Shown here: one piece after another, positions 25,550-36,590 of the stretch
Numbering within the stretch: the first letter of the stretch is position 1
How the letters are laid out: each line of letters starts with the position of its first letter
Assembly: GCA_025356075.1 (NCBI GenBank)
Contig: JANXUT010000053.1
Coordinates: forward strand, 247,758-311,757
Origin: Pseudomonadota bacterium
Lineage (GTDB): Bacteria > Pseudomonadota > Gammaproteobacteria > Steroidobacterales > Steroidobacteraceae
Direction of reading: 5' to 3'
DNA: 64,000 nt
Program-made: the position numbers and the translations under genes
The notes under the pieces: model-generated
The model's database searches: none
Told to the model about the DNA's origin: nothing
Seen by the model: only the letters and a program-made list of their open reading frames with translations

Positions 25550-26443
25550 TCAGCGGCCGAGTGACCACCACGGCGCGACCAGCGCCGGGGCCCACATCAT
25601 CACGACCCAGCCGGCGGTCGCGAGGTACGGGCCGAACGGAATCGGTACGTCACGCCCGCGGCGCCTGAGCACGATCAGCACGATGCCGAGGATCGCGCCG
25701 GTGGCGGCCGAAAACAGCATGACGGGCAGCAGCATCTGCCAGCCGAGCCACGCGCCGAGCGCCGCGAACAGCTTGAAGTCGCCATAGCCCATGCCGTCCT
25801 TGCCGGTGACGAGGCGGAAGAGATGGAAGATGCTCCACAGGATCAGGTAGCCGAACACCGCGCCGAGCACGGCACTTTTCAGGTCGACCGGGATCGTCGC
25901 GGCACCACGGCCGAGAAAAGCGGCCGCCACGAGACCCGCCCAGAGGAGCGGCAGCGTCAGGCTGTCGGGCAGGAGCTGCGTGTCGATGTCGATGCCGGTG
26001 AGGGCGATCAGCGTCCAGCTTATGCCGATCGCGCAAAGCGCCTCCCAGCCCCAGCCGAAGTGCCAGGCAACGCTGGCCGAGACGATCGCGGTGATGAGCT
26101 CGACCAGCGGGTAGCGCACCGAGATCGGTGCGCGACACTTCGCGCAGCGGCCGCGGAGCGCGAGCCAGCTCACCACCGGGATGTTCTGGAGCGCGGTGAT
26201 GGGCGCACCGCATGCCGGGCACGCCGAGCGCGGCACGACGAGGTTGTAGGCGGGCTCAGCCGGAGGCGCGGGCGCGTCCGCCGCGGCATCGAGCGCCCTG
26301 CAATCGGCGCGCCACTCGCGTTCCATCATCTTCGGCAGACGATGGATCACGACGTTGAGGAAGCTGCCCGCCAGCAGGCCAAACAGCCCCGCGGACAGCG
26401 CGAACAGCCACGGCTCGGCGCGCAGGACCTCGACCAGTTCCAT
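25550..26443 (-). CDS. pilD: PilD, prepilin leader peptidase and methyltransferase
   Basis: PilD cleaves the type III leader of prepilins and N-methylates the new first residue. The 297-residue polytopic protein has the N-terminal GSFLNVVIHRLP motif, the zinc-binding CPAC and CAKC pairs in the cytoplasmic loop, and both aspartate motifs of GxGD proteases, around GIDIDTQLLPD and GMGYGDFKLFAALGAWLGW. It will process both PilA copies encoded nearby. Confidence 0.96.
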   Translation of the reverse strand: MELVEVLRAEPWLFALSAGLFGLLAGSFLNVVIHRLPKMMEREWRADCRALDAAADAPAPPAEPAYNLVVPRSACPACGAPITALQNIPVVSWLALRGRCAKCRAPISVRYPLVELITAIVSASVAWHFGWGWEALCAIGISWTLIALTGIDIDTQLLPDSLTLPLLWAGLVAAAFLGRGAATIPVDLKSAVLGAVFGYLILWSIFHLFRLVTGKDGMGYGDFKLFAALGAWLGWQMLLPVMLFSAATGAILGIVLIVLRRRGRDVPIPFGPYLATAGWVVMMWAPALVAPWWSLGR

Positions 26444-26475
26444 CAGGCGGCAGCGCTAGTCGAGCCGCATCCGGA

Positions 26476-27696
26476 TCAGACGACCGAACCGAGCTTGAAG
26501 ATCGGCAGGTACATCGCGATGACGAGGCCGCCGACGAGGACGCCGAGGATCGCCATGATGAGGGGCTCGAGCAGGCTCGACATCGAATCGACCGCCGAGT
26601 CGACCTCGAGCTCGTAGAAGTCCGCGACCTTGCTCGCCATCTGGTCGAGCGAACCCGACTCCTCGCCGACCGCGATCATCTGGTTGACCATGTTCGGGAA
26701 GAGGCCGGTGTTCTCCATCGCGCGCTGCAGGCGCTGGCCGGTCGCAACCTCGTCCTTCATGCGCAGGACGCCGGTCTCGTACACGATGTTGCCGGTGGCG
26801 CCGGCGACGGAGTTGAGCGCCTCGACGAGCGGCACGCCGGCCGCGAAGGTCGTCGCGAGGGTGCGCGCGTAGCGCGCGATCGCGGCCTTCACGAGGATCG
26901 GTCCCACGACCGGCGCCTTCAGCATCGCCCGGTCGATCCACATGCGCATCGCCCGCGAGCGCTTGTGGAAGTAGATGAACGCGTAGATGCCGCCGCCGAT
27001 CATCAGGCCGAGCAGCCAGCCCTTCGTCTGCACGAATTTGGACATGCCGATGACCATCTGCGTGAACGCAGGCAGGTCGGCGCCGAAGCCCTTGAAAAGG
27101 CTCTCGAACTGCGGGATCACGAAGATCAGCAGGATGACCGTGACGATGACTGCGACGACCAGCACCGCCGCCGGGTAGAAGAGCGCCTTCTTGATCTTCT
27201 TCTTGATCGCCTCGGTCTTTTCCTTGTACGTCGCGATCTTGTCGAGCAGCGTCTCGAGCGCGCCGGCCTGTTCGCCAGCCTCGACCAGGTTCACCGACAG
27301 GTCGTCGAAGTAGAGCGGGTGCTTGGCGAGGGACTCGTGCAGCGTCGTTCCGCTTTCGATCTGCGCCTTGATGTCGAGGATGAGCTTCTGCATCGAGGGC
27401 TTTTCATGGCCGGTGCCGACGATCTCGAACGACTGCACCATCGGGATGCCGGCGGTGAGCATGGTCGCGAGCTGGCGGAAGAAGATCGCGATGTCGCCGG
27501 CCGTCGGTTTCTTGGTCGAGCGGAAGGCGTTGCTCTGCTTCTTGACGCGCGTCGCAAGCACGCCCTGGCGCCGGAGGTCCGCGCGCAGCGACTGCTCCGT
27601 GGTCGCCAGGCTCTTGCCGGTAACCCGGTTGCCCTTGCGGTCCTTTCCTTCCCAAATGAAGGAAGTTTGTTTGGCGATACTCGCGGCCTGTGCCAT
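26476..27696 (-). CDS. pilC: PilC, type IV pilus inner-membrane platform protein
   Basis: PilC is the platform on which PilB and PilT act during pilus assembly and retraction. The 406-residue GspF-family protein has two repeated cytoplasmic four-helix domains (the first around LATMLTAGIPMVQSFEIVG, the second around LATTFAAGVPLVEALNSVAG) and three membrane segments. The C-terminus has SLLEPLIMAILGVLVGG, typical of the family. It lies 35 bases after pilB and 32 before pilD. Confidence 0.96.
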   Translation of the reverse strand: MAQAASIAKQTSFIWEGKDRKGNRVTGKSLATTEQSLRADLRRQGVLATRVKKQSNAFRSTKKPTAGDIAIFFRQLATMLTAGIPMVQSFEIVGTGHEKPSMQKLILDIKAQIESGTTLHESLAKHPLYFDDLSVNLVEAGEQAGALETLLDKIATYKEKTEAIKKKIKKALFYPAAVLVVAVIVTVILLIFVIPQFESLFKGFGADLPAFTQMVIGMSKFVQTKGWLLGLMIGGGIYAFIYFHKRSRAMRMWIDRAMLKAPVVGPILVKAAIARYARTLATTFAAGVPLVEALNSVAGATGNIVYETGVLRMKDEVATGQRLQRAMENTGLFPNMVNQMIAVGEESGSLDQMASKVADFYELEVDSAVDSMSSLLEPLIMAILGVLVGGLVIAMYLPIFKLGSVV

Positions 27697-27731
27697 TTCG
27701 CTAGGCTCCTTGATTCGTCAGCGGCATCCGC

Positions 27732-29477
27732 TTACTCGATCGTGACGCTGTTGACTTCTTCGAGACTGGTGAGGCCATCCTTGACCTTGTTGAGGCCAGC
27801 GGTGCGCAGGTCCCAGACCTGCTCCTTCTTGGCCTGGTCATTGATGCTGATCGCGTTGCCGCCTTCCATGATGATCCGGCCGATCGTCTCGGTGACCGGC
27901 ATGACCTGGTAGATGCCAACGCGGCCCTTGTAGCCGTCGGTGCAGTTGCCGCACCCCTTCGGGCCGTGCAGCTTGATGCCCGCGGCGACGTCCTCGGGCC
28001 TGAAGCCCTCCTTGAGGAGCGCCTCGTTCGGGATGTCGAGCGTCACCTTGCAGTGGCTGCAGAGCCGCCGCGCGAGGCGCTGGGCGATGATGAGGCTGAC
28101 CGAGGTCGCGATCGCGTAGGGCTTCACGCCCATGTCGATGAGGCGAGTCAGCGTCTGCGGCGCGTCGTTGGTGTGCAGCGTCGAGAGCACGAGGTGGCCG
28201 GTCTGCGCCGCCTTGATGGCGATTTCGGCCGTCTCGAGGTCGCGGATTTCGCCGACCATGACGACGTCCGGATCCTGGCGCAGGAACGCGCGCAGCGCCG
28301 AGGCGAATGTCAGCCCGACCTTGGCGTTGACGTTCACCTGGTTGACGCCGGGCAGGATGATTTCGGCCGGGTCTTCCGCCGTCGAGATGTTCGTATCCTC
28401 GACGTTGAGGATGTTGAGGCCCGTGTAGAGCGAGACGGTCTTGCCCGAGCCCGTGGGGCCGGTGACCAGAATCATCCCTTGCGGGCGCTTGAGGTTCTTG
28501 AGGTACAGCTCTTTCTGGAACGGCTCATAGCCGAGAGCGTCGATCCCGAGCTGCGCGCTCGAGGGATCGAGAATACGCATGACGGTCTTCTCGCCGAACA
28601 GCGTCGGGCACGTGCTGACGCGAAAATCGATCGAGCGATTCTTCGACAGGCGCATCTTGATGCGACCGTCCTGCGGAATGCGCCGCTCGGCGATGTCGAG
28701 CCGCGCCATGACCTTGATGCGCGCCGAAATCTTCATGGCGAGCTGGACCGGTGGCACGGCCACTTCCTTCAGCACGCCGTCGACGCGCTGGCGGACGCGG
28801 TAGGTCTTCTCGTAGGGCTCGAAATGGATGTCGGACGCGCCTTTCTTGATGGCGTCCAGCATCACCTTGTTCACGAAGCGGACGATCGGCGCGTCCTCGA
28901 CGTCGTCGCGGCCGGCACCGGCCTCGACTTCCTCCTCGCCGCCCGTGACCTCCAGGTTCTCGAGGTCGAAGTCATCCTCGGCCATGGCCGGCATCGAGGT
29001 ATCGACCTGCTCCATCGCCTTGCCGAGGACCTTCTGGAGCTTGTCCTCCTCGACGACGACGGGCTCCACGTTCATCGACGTCGAGAAGCGGATCTCGTCG
29101 ATGCCGTGCAGGTTCGTGGGATCGGAGATCGCAACGAACAGCCGCCGGCCGCGCTTCATCAGCGGCATGACGCGGTGCTTGTGCAGCAGCTTCTCGCTCA
29201 CCAGCTTGACTGTGTCGAGGTCGACCTGGATCGCGTCGAGGTCGAGGAGCGGTACGCCGAACATCGCCGCCGCGGTGATCGCTATTTCGCGCGCATCGAC
29301 GATGTTCTTGTTGACCAGGTAGGTGACCAGGTTCTGGCGCGCTTCCTTGGCGCCGCGCTGGGCATCGGCCATCGCCGTTTCATCGAGAAGTCCGTCCTGA
29401 ACGAGCTTCTCGGGCAAGCCGATATTGTTCGCGTTGCGCGCGACGGCTCCGGCGACTGAGATTGCGTTATCAGACAT
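27732..29477 (-). CDS. pilB: PilB, type IV pilus extension ATPase
   Basis: PilB powers pilus polymerisation. The 581-residue protein has the N-terminal MshE/GspE-type domain, Walker A GPTGSGKTVSLYTGL, the Asp box and Walker B region DPDVVMVGEIRDLETAEIA, the His box TGHLVLSTLHTNDA, and a C-terminal tetracysteine-type zinc site (CSHC and CGNC). The ATG at 29477 (MSDNAIS) is preferred to a longer frame lacking a plausible start. An MshEN-type N-terminus can bind c-di-GMP in related ATPases, but I did not verify the binding residues here. Confidence 0.96.
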   Translation of the reverse strand: MSDNAISVAGAVARNANNIGLPEKLVQDGLLDETAMADAQRGAKEARQNLVTYLVNKNIVDAREIAITAAAMFGVPLLDLDAIQVDLDTVKLVSEKLLHKHRVMPLMKRGRRLFVAISDPTNLHGIDEIRFSTSMNVEPVVVEEDKLQKVLGKAMEQVDTSMPAMAEDDFDLENLEVTGGEEEVEAGAGRDDVEDAPIVRFVNKVMLDAIKKGASDIHFEPYEKTYRVRQRVDGVLKEVAVPPVQLAMKISARIKVMARLDIAERRIPQDGRIKMRLSKNRSIDFRVSTCPTLFGEKTVMRILDPSSAQLGIDALGYEPFQKELYLKNLKRPQGMILVTGPTGSGKTVSLYTGLNILNVEDTNISTAEDPAEIILPGVNQVNVNAKVGLTFASALRAFLRQDPDVVMVGEIRDLETAEIAIKAAQTGHLVLSTLHTNDAPQTLTRLIDMGVKPYAIATSVSLIIAQRLARRLCSHCKVTLDIPNEALLKEGFRPEDVAAGIKLHGPKGCGNCTDGYKGRVGIYQVMPVTETIGRIIMEGGNAISINDQAKKEQVWDLRTAGLNKVKDGLTSLEEVNSVTIE

Positions 29478-29795
29478 GGACTTACGGCTCGCGACCCTGC
29501 GGCTGACCCGATCCTTGAGAATACTACCCGAGACCACGCCGCGGGTACGGAATTGTCAAATCGCGACGATCCTCCCATAAATCGCGGGTGGTCCTCGTGA
29601 CCTGTCTCACAGGGTCGGAGAAGGGCGCTGGGCCAGGCGTTGGGAGGGGCCGGGAGAGCGTATCGGACGTCTCCGGGTGCACCTTTGCCCGGGTAAAAGG
29701 ACAGGAGCGGCGTGCGGGCGTTTTAGGGACGGTCAGACTGGCCCCCGAGGCCAGGCCAGGTCCGCGCTGCCCCACGGGGCAGCGGTCGGGGGGCG
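29478..29795 (-). other. pilA-pilB intergenic region with a strong inverted repeat
   Basis: This 318-base interval has no gene. Eleven bases beyond the downstream pilA stop lies a perfect hairpin at 29765-29784 (arms CGCTGCCCC and GGGGCAGCG, two-base loop). It lacks a T run, so it could be a Rho-assisted terminator or a 3'-stabilising stem. Near pilB the minus strand shows TTGACA and TAGTAT, but about 27 bases apart, so the pilB promoter is not clearly defined. Confidence 0.45.
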
Positions 29796-30272
29796 TCAGG
29801 AATGGCAGGTCGTCGGCAGGTACTGCGGAGCGATCGATGTCGCGCCGGCTCCGACCTTGGTCACGGTACCGGGGGTCAGGGCCGTACCGCAAATCCACAC
29901 GATGTCGTTGTTGGCGTTGGTGCCGGCGTTCAGCGAGAGCGCCTTGGTGCTGAGGTTCGTCACGTTCGCCTGGTTTCCGTACGTGATCGTGATCGCAGCG
30001 GCGTTGCTGGTGACCGTCGAAACGTACTTGCCTTCCGAGGCGACCTGACCGGCCGCCGTCATCTGCGCGGTCGTCGGGAACGTGCCCCGCTGGGCGTAGA
30101 ACTCGCCCACCGCGACCTTCCAGCCGCCCGCGAGGGTCAGGCCTTCGGTCACCTGGGCGCGAATCGTGTAGTTCTGGTAGGCCGGGATCGCGATCGCGGC
30201 GAGGATGCCGATGATCGCAACGACGATCATCAGTTCGATGAGCGTGAAGCCTTTCTGTATGTGCTGGCGCAT
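29796..30272 (-). CDS. pilA: Type IV major pilin PilA, downstream copy
   Basis: A 158-residue type IVa pilin. The short leader MRQHIQKG precedes the cleavage site G/F and the hydrophobic helix that begins [20 protein letters not shown], with the conserved Glu5. Two C-terminal cysteines (ICGT and TTCHS) define the D-region disulphide. It differs from the upstream pilin at only about nine of 158 positions. GGAG lies before the ATG. No canonical sigma-54 site precedes it; a degenerate one (TGTGCG-N5-TTGCT, 30344-30359) and a TATGAT (30313-30318) are seen. Confidence 0.95.
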   Translation of the reverse strand: MRQHIQKGFTLIELMIVVAIIGILAAIAIPAYQNYTIRAQVTEGLTLAGGWKVAVGEFYAQRGTFPTTAQMTAAGQVASEGKYVSTVTSNAAAITITYGNQANVTNLSTKALSLNAGTNANNDIVWICGTALTPGTVTKVGAGATSIAPQYLPTTCHS

Positions 30273-30381
30273 GCGTTACTCCAAATTCGACTTCGGGCAG
30301 TGCACGATGGGGATCATAAGACCACGCCGTCATTCACTCTGTCAGCAACCTGACGCACAATTTCGCGTCTCTCACCGTTAG

Positions 30382-30410
30382 AAAAAAAAAGCCCCCGAAG
30401 GCGGGGGCTT
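30382..30410 (-). terminator. Rho-independent terminator after upstream pilA
   Basis: On the minus strand the sequence reads GCCCCC-GCCTTC-GGGGGC followed by a run of nine T. This is a textbook intrinsic terminator, 41 bases beyond the stop of the upstream pilA. It separates that copy from the downstream pilA. Confidence 0.93.
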
Positions 30411-30450
30411 CCATTGCGGGCATCGTCGCCCGCACCGAACGTCTGCCGCC

Positions 30451-30927
30451 TTAGGCGTGGCAGGTCGTCGGCAGGTACTGCGGAGCAACCGACGTCGCCC
30501 CCGCGCCGACCTTCGTCACGGTGCCCGGGGTAAGGGCCGTGCCGCAAATCCACACGATGTCGTTGTTGGCGTTGGTGGCGGCATTCAGCGAGAGCGTCTT
30601 GGTGGCGAGGTTCGTCACGTTCGCCTGGTTTCCGTACGTGATCGTGATCGCAGCAGCGTTGCTGGTAACCGTCGAAACGTACTTGCCTTCCGAGGCGACC
30701 TGACCGGCCGCCGTCATCTGCGCGGTCGTCGGGAACGTGCCGGTCTGCGCGTAGAACTCGGCCACAGCAACCTTCCAGCCGCCCGCGAGGGTCAGGCCTT
30801 CAGTCACCTGGGCGCGGATCGTGTAGTTCTGGTAGGCCGGGATCGCGATCGCGGCGAGGATGCCGATGATCGCGACGACGATCATCAACTCGATCAGGGT
30901 GAAACCCTTCTGGATCTGCTTGCGCAT
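30451..30927 (-). CDS. pilA: Type IV major pilin PilA, upstream copy
   Basis: A 158-residue pilin with leader MRKQIQKG, then [18 protein letters not shown], and the same D-region cysteines as its neighbour. The ATG at 30927 is preceded by AAGGAG at good distance; a longer open frame upstream is not plausible for a pilin. It has a perfect sigma-54 promoter 84 bases upstream and its own terminator. It is therefore the better candidate for the PilSR-controlled major pilin, while its near-identical neighbour may be a duplicated variant. Confidence 0.96.
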   Translation of the reverse strand: MRKQIQKGFTLIELMIVVAIIGILAAIAIPAYQNYTIRAQVTEGLTLAGGWKVAVAEFYAQTGTFPTTAQMTAAGQVASEGKYVSTVTSNAAAITITYGNQANVTNLATKTLSLNAATNANNDIVWICGTALTPGTVTKVGAGATSVAPQYLPTTCHA

Positions 30928-31010
30928 GAAAAAATCTCCTTGGGACGAAACTAGCAAGAGGCGTTGGGGACACTTCAGAGAGCGGTCATCCGCTCCTTGG
31001 CTGTAATGAA

Positions 31011-31026
31011 AGCAAGCCCCGTGCCA
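31011..31026 (-). promoter_or_regulatory. Sigma-54 promoter of upstream pilA
   Basis: On the minus strand TGGCAC-N5-TTGCT matches the RpoN -24/-12 consensus exactly. Transcription should begin near position 31000, giving a leader of about 70 bases. PilR, encoded just upstream, is the expected activator. Confidence 0.93.
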
Positions 31027-31190
31027 GCGGCCCGCCAAAACCGACATCCCTTTGTATTTATTGGTATTTCCCCTCGCCTGACGCGTCCGGACGACGCTTT
31101 ATGTCGAGGTCAGTCCCGTTCCGACTGGTCACAAACTGACGCTCAGCGTCACCAGACGTTGCCGGTGGGACACAACGGCCCCGCCCGCCC

Positions 31191-32523
<1,333 letters not shown>

Positions 32524-32531
<8 letters not shown>

Positions 32532-34155
32532 CGGCGCGGCCCTCCCAGCGCGAGGGGTCGGCGAACACGATGCGGAAGATGCTGCCGCCGCCGCCGCGCG
32601 GCTCGTAGAGGAGAAGCGCGCCGTTGCACTGGGCGAGCTCGCGCGCGATGAAGAGCCCAAGGCCCGTGCCACCGCGCCGGCCGCTGAAGAAGGGCTCGAA
32701 GATCCGCTCCGCCGAGTCATCCGGGATTCCGGGGCCGCGGTCGGCAACCTCGAGGAACGGCCGGCCGGAGGAGTGGAAGCGCGCGACCAGCAGGTCGATG
32801 GGCGGGGCGCCCGGCATCTCGGCGCTGTGGCGGATCGCGTTCTCGCACAGGTTCCAGACGATCTGCCTCAAGTGCGTGGGATCGACCCGCACCTCGATGT
32901 CCGGCGTCGGCAGCACCGCGTGAACGAGCGCGCGATCGAGCTGCAGGGTGTCCGTGAACTCGGTCAGGAACTCCTTCATCCAGTCGCCGACGTAGAGCCG
33001 CTCCGGCCGTGTCGTCTCGCGCCGCGACAGCTGCATCACGTTCGTGATGATCGTGCTCACGCGCTCGGCGTTCGTCGTGATGATCTCGGTCAGGCGCTTC
33101 TCCTGGACGCCGAGCTCGAGCGTCTCGGCGAGTAGCTGCGCCGCGTGGCTCATCGCTCCGACCGGGTTCCTGATCTCGTGCGCGATGCTCGCCGACAGGC
33201 GACCGAGCGCGGCCAATTTGCTCTGCTGGACGCGTTCGGCGAGCGCGCTCGTGTCCGCGAGGAAGGCGATCACCGAGGCCGGGCGCTGGCGGCCGAGCGC
33301 GGCGAAGTGCGCCTCGATCTCCCGGCTGCCATCGGCCGTCACGAACGAGGCGCTCTCGCCCGGGTTCCCTTCCGGCCGGCGGCGCCAGCTTTCGACGTGA
33401 TAAAGGAGTCGCGGCGAGATCTCGCCCAGGAGGCCGCCGGGCCGCGCCTCAGGCCCGAGCAGCTGGCGCGCCGACTCGTTGATGAGCCTGACGCGATCCT
33501 CCGAATCGACCACGACGATGCTTTCCCTGAGGTGCTGGACGATGTACTCGGACAGCTGCGCGAAGTTGGCGAGGTCGATGTCGCGCTGGCGGATGACCGC
33601 TTCCGTTTCGCGAAGCCGCCGCGTCATCGCCGCGCCGCCCGCCGCGATCAGCAGCAGCACCGCGCCGTAGTAGCCCGCCTGCGCGAAGCCGAGGGCGCCG
33701 ACGCCGTCGATCGAGAACGCCGCGAACTGCTGGGTGAGGAGCGCGAGCACCGCGCTCGTCGCGATCAGCAGGGAGCCGCGGGTCCCGGCGATCACCGACA
33801 GTGCGCCGACCGGCACGACCAGCAGGATGCCGAGCCCGCTGTCGGCGCCGCCGCTCGCATAGACGATCAGGCTCAAGATCGCGATGTCGATGACGACCGG
33901 GATGTAGATGTGCCAGCCGCTCGTCTGGGTGCGCTGCTTCAGCACCGCGATCAGCACGAGCCCCGTCAGGAAGTAGCCGAAGCAGCAGTCGCGGAACAGC
34001 TCCGGGTGGCCCTCGACGTCGATGTGCGGCTGGCCGAGGAGCGAACTGACGCCGAGCAGCACGACCGGCACGATCAGCCGGAACAGATTCAGGAGGCCGA
34101 GCACGCGCCACGAGAGCTCCGTGTTTCCGAGATTGGCGCGAACGCTGAGCTGCAT
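32524..34155 (-). CDS. pilS: PilS, sensor histidine kinase for pilin expression
   Basis: PilS senses pilin in the inner membrane and controls PilR phosphorylation. The 543-residue protein has about six N-terminal membrane segments (residues 20-190), a PAS domain around [19 protein letters not shown], the HisKA box [20 protein letters not shown] and an HATPase domain with [11 protein letters not shown] and [19 protein letters not shown]. The ATG at 34155 precedes the first membrane segment. It is divergent from sucC. Confidence 0.95.
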
Positions 34156-34247
34156 GGCCCGGACCTCCCCCGCTCGAGTTCGAGCGTGGCCGCCGCGAAT
34201 GTAGCATCGTTCCGGCCGCCGCGATTGAGCGCTGGTCGGCCGTTTCT

Positions 34248-34277
34248 TTGCCAATGCGGGCTCCGTTCGCGCAAAAT
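34248..34277 (+). promoter_or_regulatory. Possible sigma-70 promoter of sucCD
   Basis: TTGCCA (34248-34253) and CAAAAT (34272-34277) are 18 bases apart, about 45 bases before the sucC ATG. The match is moderate. Confidence 0.35.
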
Positions 34278-34322
34278 ACCGGCCGCGTCGACAGCTGGGA
34301 GCGCGCGCCACGCGCGGCCACG

Positions 34323-35495
34323 ATGAATCTCCACGAATTCCAGGCGAAAGAACTGTTCCAGCGGTACGGCATCGCCGTTCCGCGCGGCCAGGTGGCAGCG
34401 ACACCCGCGACGGCGGCGGCGGCGGCGACCGCGCTCGGCGGCTCACTCTGGGTCGTCAAGGCGCAGGTCCACGCGGGTGGCCGCGGCAAGGCCGGCGGCG
34501 TGAAGCTCTGCCGCAGCACCGCCGAAGTCAGCCAGGCGGCGGCCGCGATGCTCGGCACGCGCCTCGTTACGCCGCAGACCGGGCCTGAGGGCCTGCCAGT
34601 GCACCAGGTGTACGTCGAACAGGGCTCGCCGATCGCGCGCGAGCTGTACCTGAGCCTCTTGCTCAACCGCGACCGCAGCCGCCTCGCGTTCATCGCCTCG
34701 CAGGCGGGCGGCATGGACATCGAGGAGGTCGCCGCGCACACGCCGGAGCAGATCCTGAAGGTGGAGATCCACCCGGCGGTTGGCCTCTCCGGCTACCAGT
34801 GCCGCGACCTCGCCTTTGGCCTCGGCCTCGAGGGCACCCAGGTCGCCGCGTTCGAGAAGATCGCCCGCGGCATCTACCAGTTGTACATCGACAACGACGC
34901 GAGCCTGGTCGAGGTCAATCCGCTGATCGTCACCAAGGACGGCGGGGTGATGGCGCTCGATGCGAAGATCAACATCGATGCCAACGCCGTGTTCCGCCAG
35001 CCCACCGTCGCCGCCTACCGGGATCCCTCGCAGGAAGACCCGATGGAGCGGCAGGCCTCCGAGCACGACCTCAACTATGTCTCGCTCGATGGCGACATCG
35101 CCTGCATGGTCAACGGCGCGGGACTGGCGATGGCGACGATGGACCTCATCAAGCTGCACGGCGGCCAGCCGGCCAACTTCCTCGACGTCGGCGGTGGCGC
35201 GACGCCGGAGCGCGTGACCGCGGCGTTCAAGCTCATCCTGTCGAATCCACGGGTGCGCGCGATCCTCGTCAACATCTTCGGCGGCATCGTTCGCTGCGAC
35301 ATCATCGCCGAGGGCATCGTCGCGGCCGTGAAGACCGTCGGCGTCTCGGTGCCGGTCATCGTCAGGCTCGAGGGCACGAACGCCGACGTCGCGCGAAGGC
35401 AGCTGGCCGCGAGCGGGCTTGCGATCACCGCCGCGAGCGACCTCACGGATGCTGCGACCAAGGCCGTGCGCCTCGCCGCCGGCCGCAAGGACTGA
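34323..35495 (+). CDS. sucC: SucC, succinyl-CoA synthetase beta subunit
   Basis: SucC is the nucleotide-binding subunit of the TCA-cycle enzyme that interconverts succinyl-CoA and succinate with substrate-level phosphorylation. The 390-residue ATP-grasp protein begins [17 protein letters not shown] and has [37 protein letters not shown] and the C-terminal [17 protein letters not shown] segment. It is followed by sucD after five bases. The usual sucAB neighbours are not here. Confidence 0.97.
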   Translation: MNLHEFQAKELFQRYGIAVPRGQVAATPATAAAAATALGGSLWVVKAQVHAGGRGKAGGVKLCRSTAEVSQAAAAMLGTRLVTPQTGPEGLPVHQVYVEQGSPIARELYLSLLLNRDRSRLAFIASQAGGMDIEEVAAHTPEQILKVEIHPAVGLSGYQCRDLAFGLGLEGTQVAAFEKIARGIYQLYIDNDASLVEVNPLIVTKDGGVMALDAKINIDANAVFRQPTVAAYRDPSQEDPMERQASEHDLNYVSLDGDIACMVNGAGLAMATMDLIKLHGGQPANFLDVGGGATPERVTAAFKLILSNPRVRAILVNIFGGIVRCDIIAEGIVAAVKTVGVSVPVIVRLEGTNADVARRQLAASGLAITAASDLTDAATKAVRLAAGRKD

Positions 35496-35500
35496 GCCGA

Positions 35501-36535
35501 ATGAGCATTCTCCTCACGAAGCAGAGCCGGGTGATCTGTCAGGGATTCACCGGCAAGCAGGGCACGTTCCACTCCGAGCAGTGCATCGCCTACGGCACGC
35601 GCATGGTCGGTGGTGTCACGCCCGGCCGCGGCGGCCAGACGCACCTCGGGCTCCCCGTGTTCAACACCGCCCACGCGGCGGTCGCGGCGACCGGCGCCGA
35701 CGTCAGCATGATCTACGTGCCGGCGGCGGGGGCCGCCGATGCGATCCTCGAAGCCGCCGATGCCGGAGTGAAGCTCGTCGTCTGCATCACCGAGGGCATC
35801 CCGGTCAACGACATGGTGCGGGTCAAGGAGGCACTCAAGGGACGCGACGTGCGCCTCGTCGGCCCCAACTGCCCCGGCGTCATCACGCCGGGCGAAGCCA
35901 AGGTCGGCATCATGCCGGGATTCATCCACCAGCCGGGGCGCGTCGGCATCGTCTCGCGCTCGGGGACGCTCACCTACGAGGCGGTGTTCCAGACGACGCG
36001 CTTGAAGCTCGGCCAGAGCACCTGCGTCGGCATCGGCGGGGACCCCGTGCGCGGCATGAACTTCGTCGAGGTGCTTGCGCTGTTTGAGGCGGACCCGAAG
36101 ACCGACGGCATCATCATGGTCGGCGAGATCGGCGGCAGCGACGAGGAGGCGGCGGCGGAGTTCATCCACGCCAACGTCAAGAAGCCCGTCGTCGCCTACA
36201 TCGCCGGCGTCACCGCGCCGCCCGGCAAGCGCATGGGCCACGCCGGCGCCGTCATCGCCGGCGGCAAGGGCACGGCGGCGGACAAGTACGCCGCACTCGA
36301 GCGCGCCGGCGTCAGGACAGTTCGCTCGCCAGCGGAGCTTGGCACCGCGATGGCTGCGGCGCTGCAGGCGCGCCGCAAAGGCGCCGGCAAGCCGAAGGCC
36401 GCTGCCAAGGCCAAGGTCAAACCCAAATCCACGGCCAAAGCCAAAGCAAAGCCGCCGGCGCGCAAGGCCGGCAAGCCCGTCGCCGCGAAGAAAGGCGCGA
36501 AGCGCGCGCGCCGGGCTCCCGCGAGGCGACGCTGA
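35501..36535 (+). CDS. sucD: SucD, succinyl-CoA synthetase alpha subunit with a lysine-rich tail
   Basis: SucD carries the phospho-histidine and CoA site. Residues 1-290 match the family: [44 protein letters not shown] and the catalytic histidine in the [14 protein letters not shown] loop. Normal proteins end near residue 290. This one continues for about 55 residues rich in Lys, Ala, Pro and Arg (for example [20 protein letters not shown]), reminiscent of histone H1 or AlgP tails. The extension is in frame and ends at a clean TGA. Its role is unknown. Confidence 0.96.
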   Translation: MSILLTKQSRVICQGFTGKQGTFHSEQCIAYGTRMVGGVTPGRGGQTHLGLPVFNTAHAAVAATGADVSMIYVPAAGAADAILEAADAGVKLVVCITEGIPVNDMVRVKEALKGRDVRLVGPNCPGVITPGEAKVGIMPGFIHQPGRVGIVSRSGTLTYEAVFQTTRLKLGQSTCVGIGGDPVRGMNFVEVLALFEADPKTDGIIMVGEIGGSDEEAAAEFIHANVKKPVVAYIAGVTAPPGKRMGHAGAVIAGGKGTAADKYAALERAGVRTVRSPAELGTAMAAALQARRKGAGKPKAAAKAKVKPKSTAKAKAKPPARKAGKPVAAKKGAKRARRAPARRR

Positions 36536-36590
36536 TCCTGGCGCGGCGCCGTGCGCGGCGCCCGCGATAGAGCACTGCACGACCGTCCGC

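Noticed and set aside
34799..35500. An upstream extension of the sucD frame through sucC.
   Set aside because: The sequence is an out-of-frame shadow of sucC. The ATG at 35501 is the family start.
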